From: an uncultured Erythrobacter sp.
GTDB lineage: Bacteria > Pseudomonadota > Alphaproteobacteria > Sphingomonadales > Sphingomonadaceae
DNA length: 5,837 nt
Direction of reading: 5' to 3'
NCBI GenBank assembly: GCA_947258465.1
Contig: CAMYIQ010000303.1
Coordinates: 1 to 5,837 of the forward strand
Part shown: one piece after another, positions 5,500 to 5,837 of the stretch
Numbering within the stretch: position 1 is the stretch's first letter
Layout: each line of letters opens with the position of its first letter
Position numbers and translations under genes: made by a program
Notes under the pieces: model-generated
What the model saw: only the letters and a program-made list of their open reading frames with translations
Databases searched by the model: none
What the model was told of the DNA's origin: nothing

Positions 5500-5837
5500 T
5501 TAGCGATATTCGGGATTGGGCGCGTCGAAGCGCCGACCTTCGTTCCATAAGGTCACGGAATTGCCATGCGCGGGAAGACCGCCCGCATCCTTCAGCATCC
5601 GTGCCATGTGCATCAGATTCCAGGTCATGAAAGTGGTATTGCGGCGGGTGAAATCGTTGTCGAAACCGACATAGCCCGACCCGTCCTCCTTCGCGTCGCC
5701 ATAGCTCGGCCCGGGGCCTGCCTCGCCGATCCAGCCTGCATCGGCTTGGGGCGGGATGGTATAGCCGACATGCTGCAGCGAATAGAGCACGCCCATGCCG
5801 ACATGCTTTATTCCGTCTTCGTTGCCGGTGACGATAC
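5500..5837 (-). CDS. Flavodoxin-fold NAD(P)H-dependent oxidoreductase, C-terminal part (partial)
   Basis: The reading frame runs from the TAA at 5502-5500 to the right edge without a stop, so the N-terminus lies outside the window. Visible are 111 residues plus a partial codon. A Met at 5796 is internal: the frame continues upstream as IVTGNEDGIKHVG, and this joins smoothly to GVLYSLQHVGYTIPPQADAG. The segment resembles the C-terminal half of flavodoxin family / NADPH-dependent FMN reductase-like proteins. Recognisable parts are a VTGNEDG strand-turn, a helix carrying LYSLQHVGY, an IPPQADAGWIGEAGPGPSYG stretch, the block NTTFMTWNLMHMARMLKDAGG and a terminal Asn-Pro-Glu-Tyr-Arg. The N-terminal phosphate-binding loop for FMN is not visible, so activity cannot be judged. 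It would catalyse flavin-dependent electron transfer with NAD(P)H; the acceptor is unknown. It is convergent to the tkt-to-thioesterase unit and so belongs to a different transcript. Confidence 0.78.
   Translation of the reverse strand, partial: IVTGNEDGIKHVGMGVLYSLQHVGYTIPPQADAGWIGEAGPGPSYGDAKEDGSGYVGFDNDFTRRNTTFMTWNLMHMARMLKDAGGLPAHGNSVTLWNEGRRFDAPNPEYR

Noticed and set aside
4613..5548. A 311-codon minus-strand frame opposite the pgk 3' end and the thioesterase
   Set aside because: Antisense shadow covering two real coding regions; no domain is visible.
1..5837. CRISPR array, tRNA or rRNA gene, insertion sequence
   Set aside because: No spaced direct repeats, no cloverleaf-like segment and no transposase coding sequence were seen. 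The window is almost fully occupied by the genes listed.

Overview
The window is GC-rich chromosomal DNA of an alphaproteobacterium, most likely a sphingomonad (order Sphingomonadales, Erythrobacter/Sphingomonas-like). This rests on three things: the protein sequences, a tkt-gap-pgk cluster next to a divergent zapA, and an intergenic palindrome beginning TTCGTGTCGAGCGAAGTCGA that looks like the short repeats I remember from sphingomonad genomes. The assignment is from family knowledge, not a database search.

Layout. (1) Minus strand, 18-544: a two-gene cell-division unit. A 68-residue coiled-coil protein lies upstream of zapA, and the two overlap by 4 nt (ATGA). (2) 545-722: a 178-nt divergent intergenic region with an isolated TTGACA, a CG-rich hairpin and the tkt ribosome binding site. 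(3) Plus strand, 723-5470: tkt (transketolase), gap (glyceraldehyde-3-phosphate dehydrogenase), pgk (phosphoglycerate kinase) and a PaaI/hotdog-type thioesterase. The tkt-gap gap is 16 nt, and pgk overlaps the thioesterase by 4 nt (ATGA). The only sizeable internal gap is the 92 nt between gap and pgk. It is mostly filled by a 68-nt inverted-repeat element (25-nt arms, 22 of 25 positions matching). (4) 5471-5499: a short convergent spacer with a small palindrome. (5) Minus strand, 5500 to the right edge: the C-terminal part of a flavodoxin-fold NAD(P)H/FMN-type oxidoreductase whose start lies outside the window.

Function. Transketolase feeds glyceraldehyde-3-phosphate into the trunk of central carbon metabolism. 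GAPDH oxidises it to 1,3-bisphosphoglycerate, and PGK uses that to make ATP and 3-phosphoglycerate. The thioesterase's substrate is unknown, but it is probably translated by coupling to pgk. All three central-metabolism enzymes are full length with intact catalytic motifs.

Most of the window is ordinary core metabolism, and I see no undescribed multi-gene system. The items most worth a second look are the REPIN-like hairpin just before the pgk start, the small coiled-coil partner coupled to zapA, and the thioesterase coupled to pgk.
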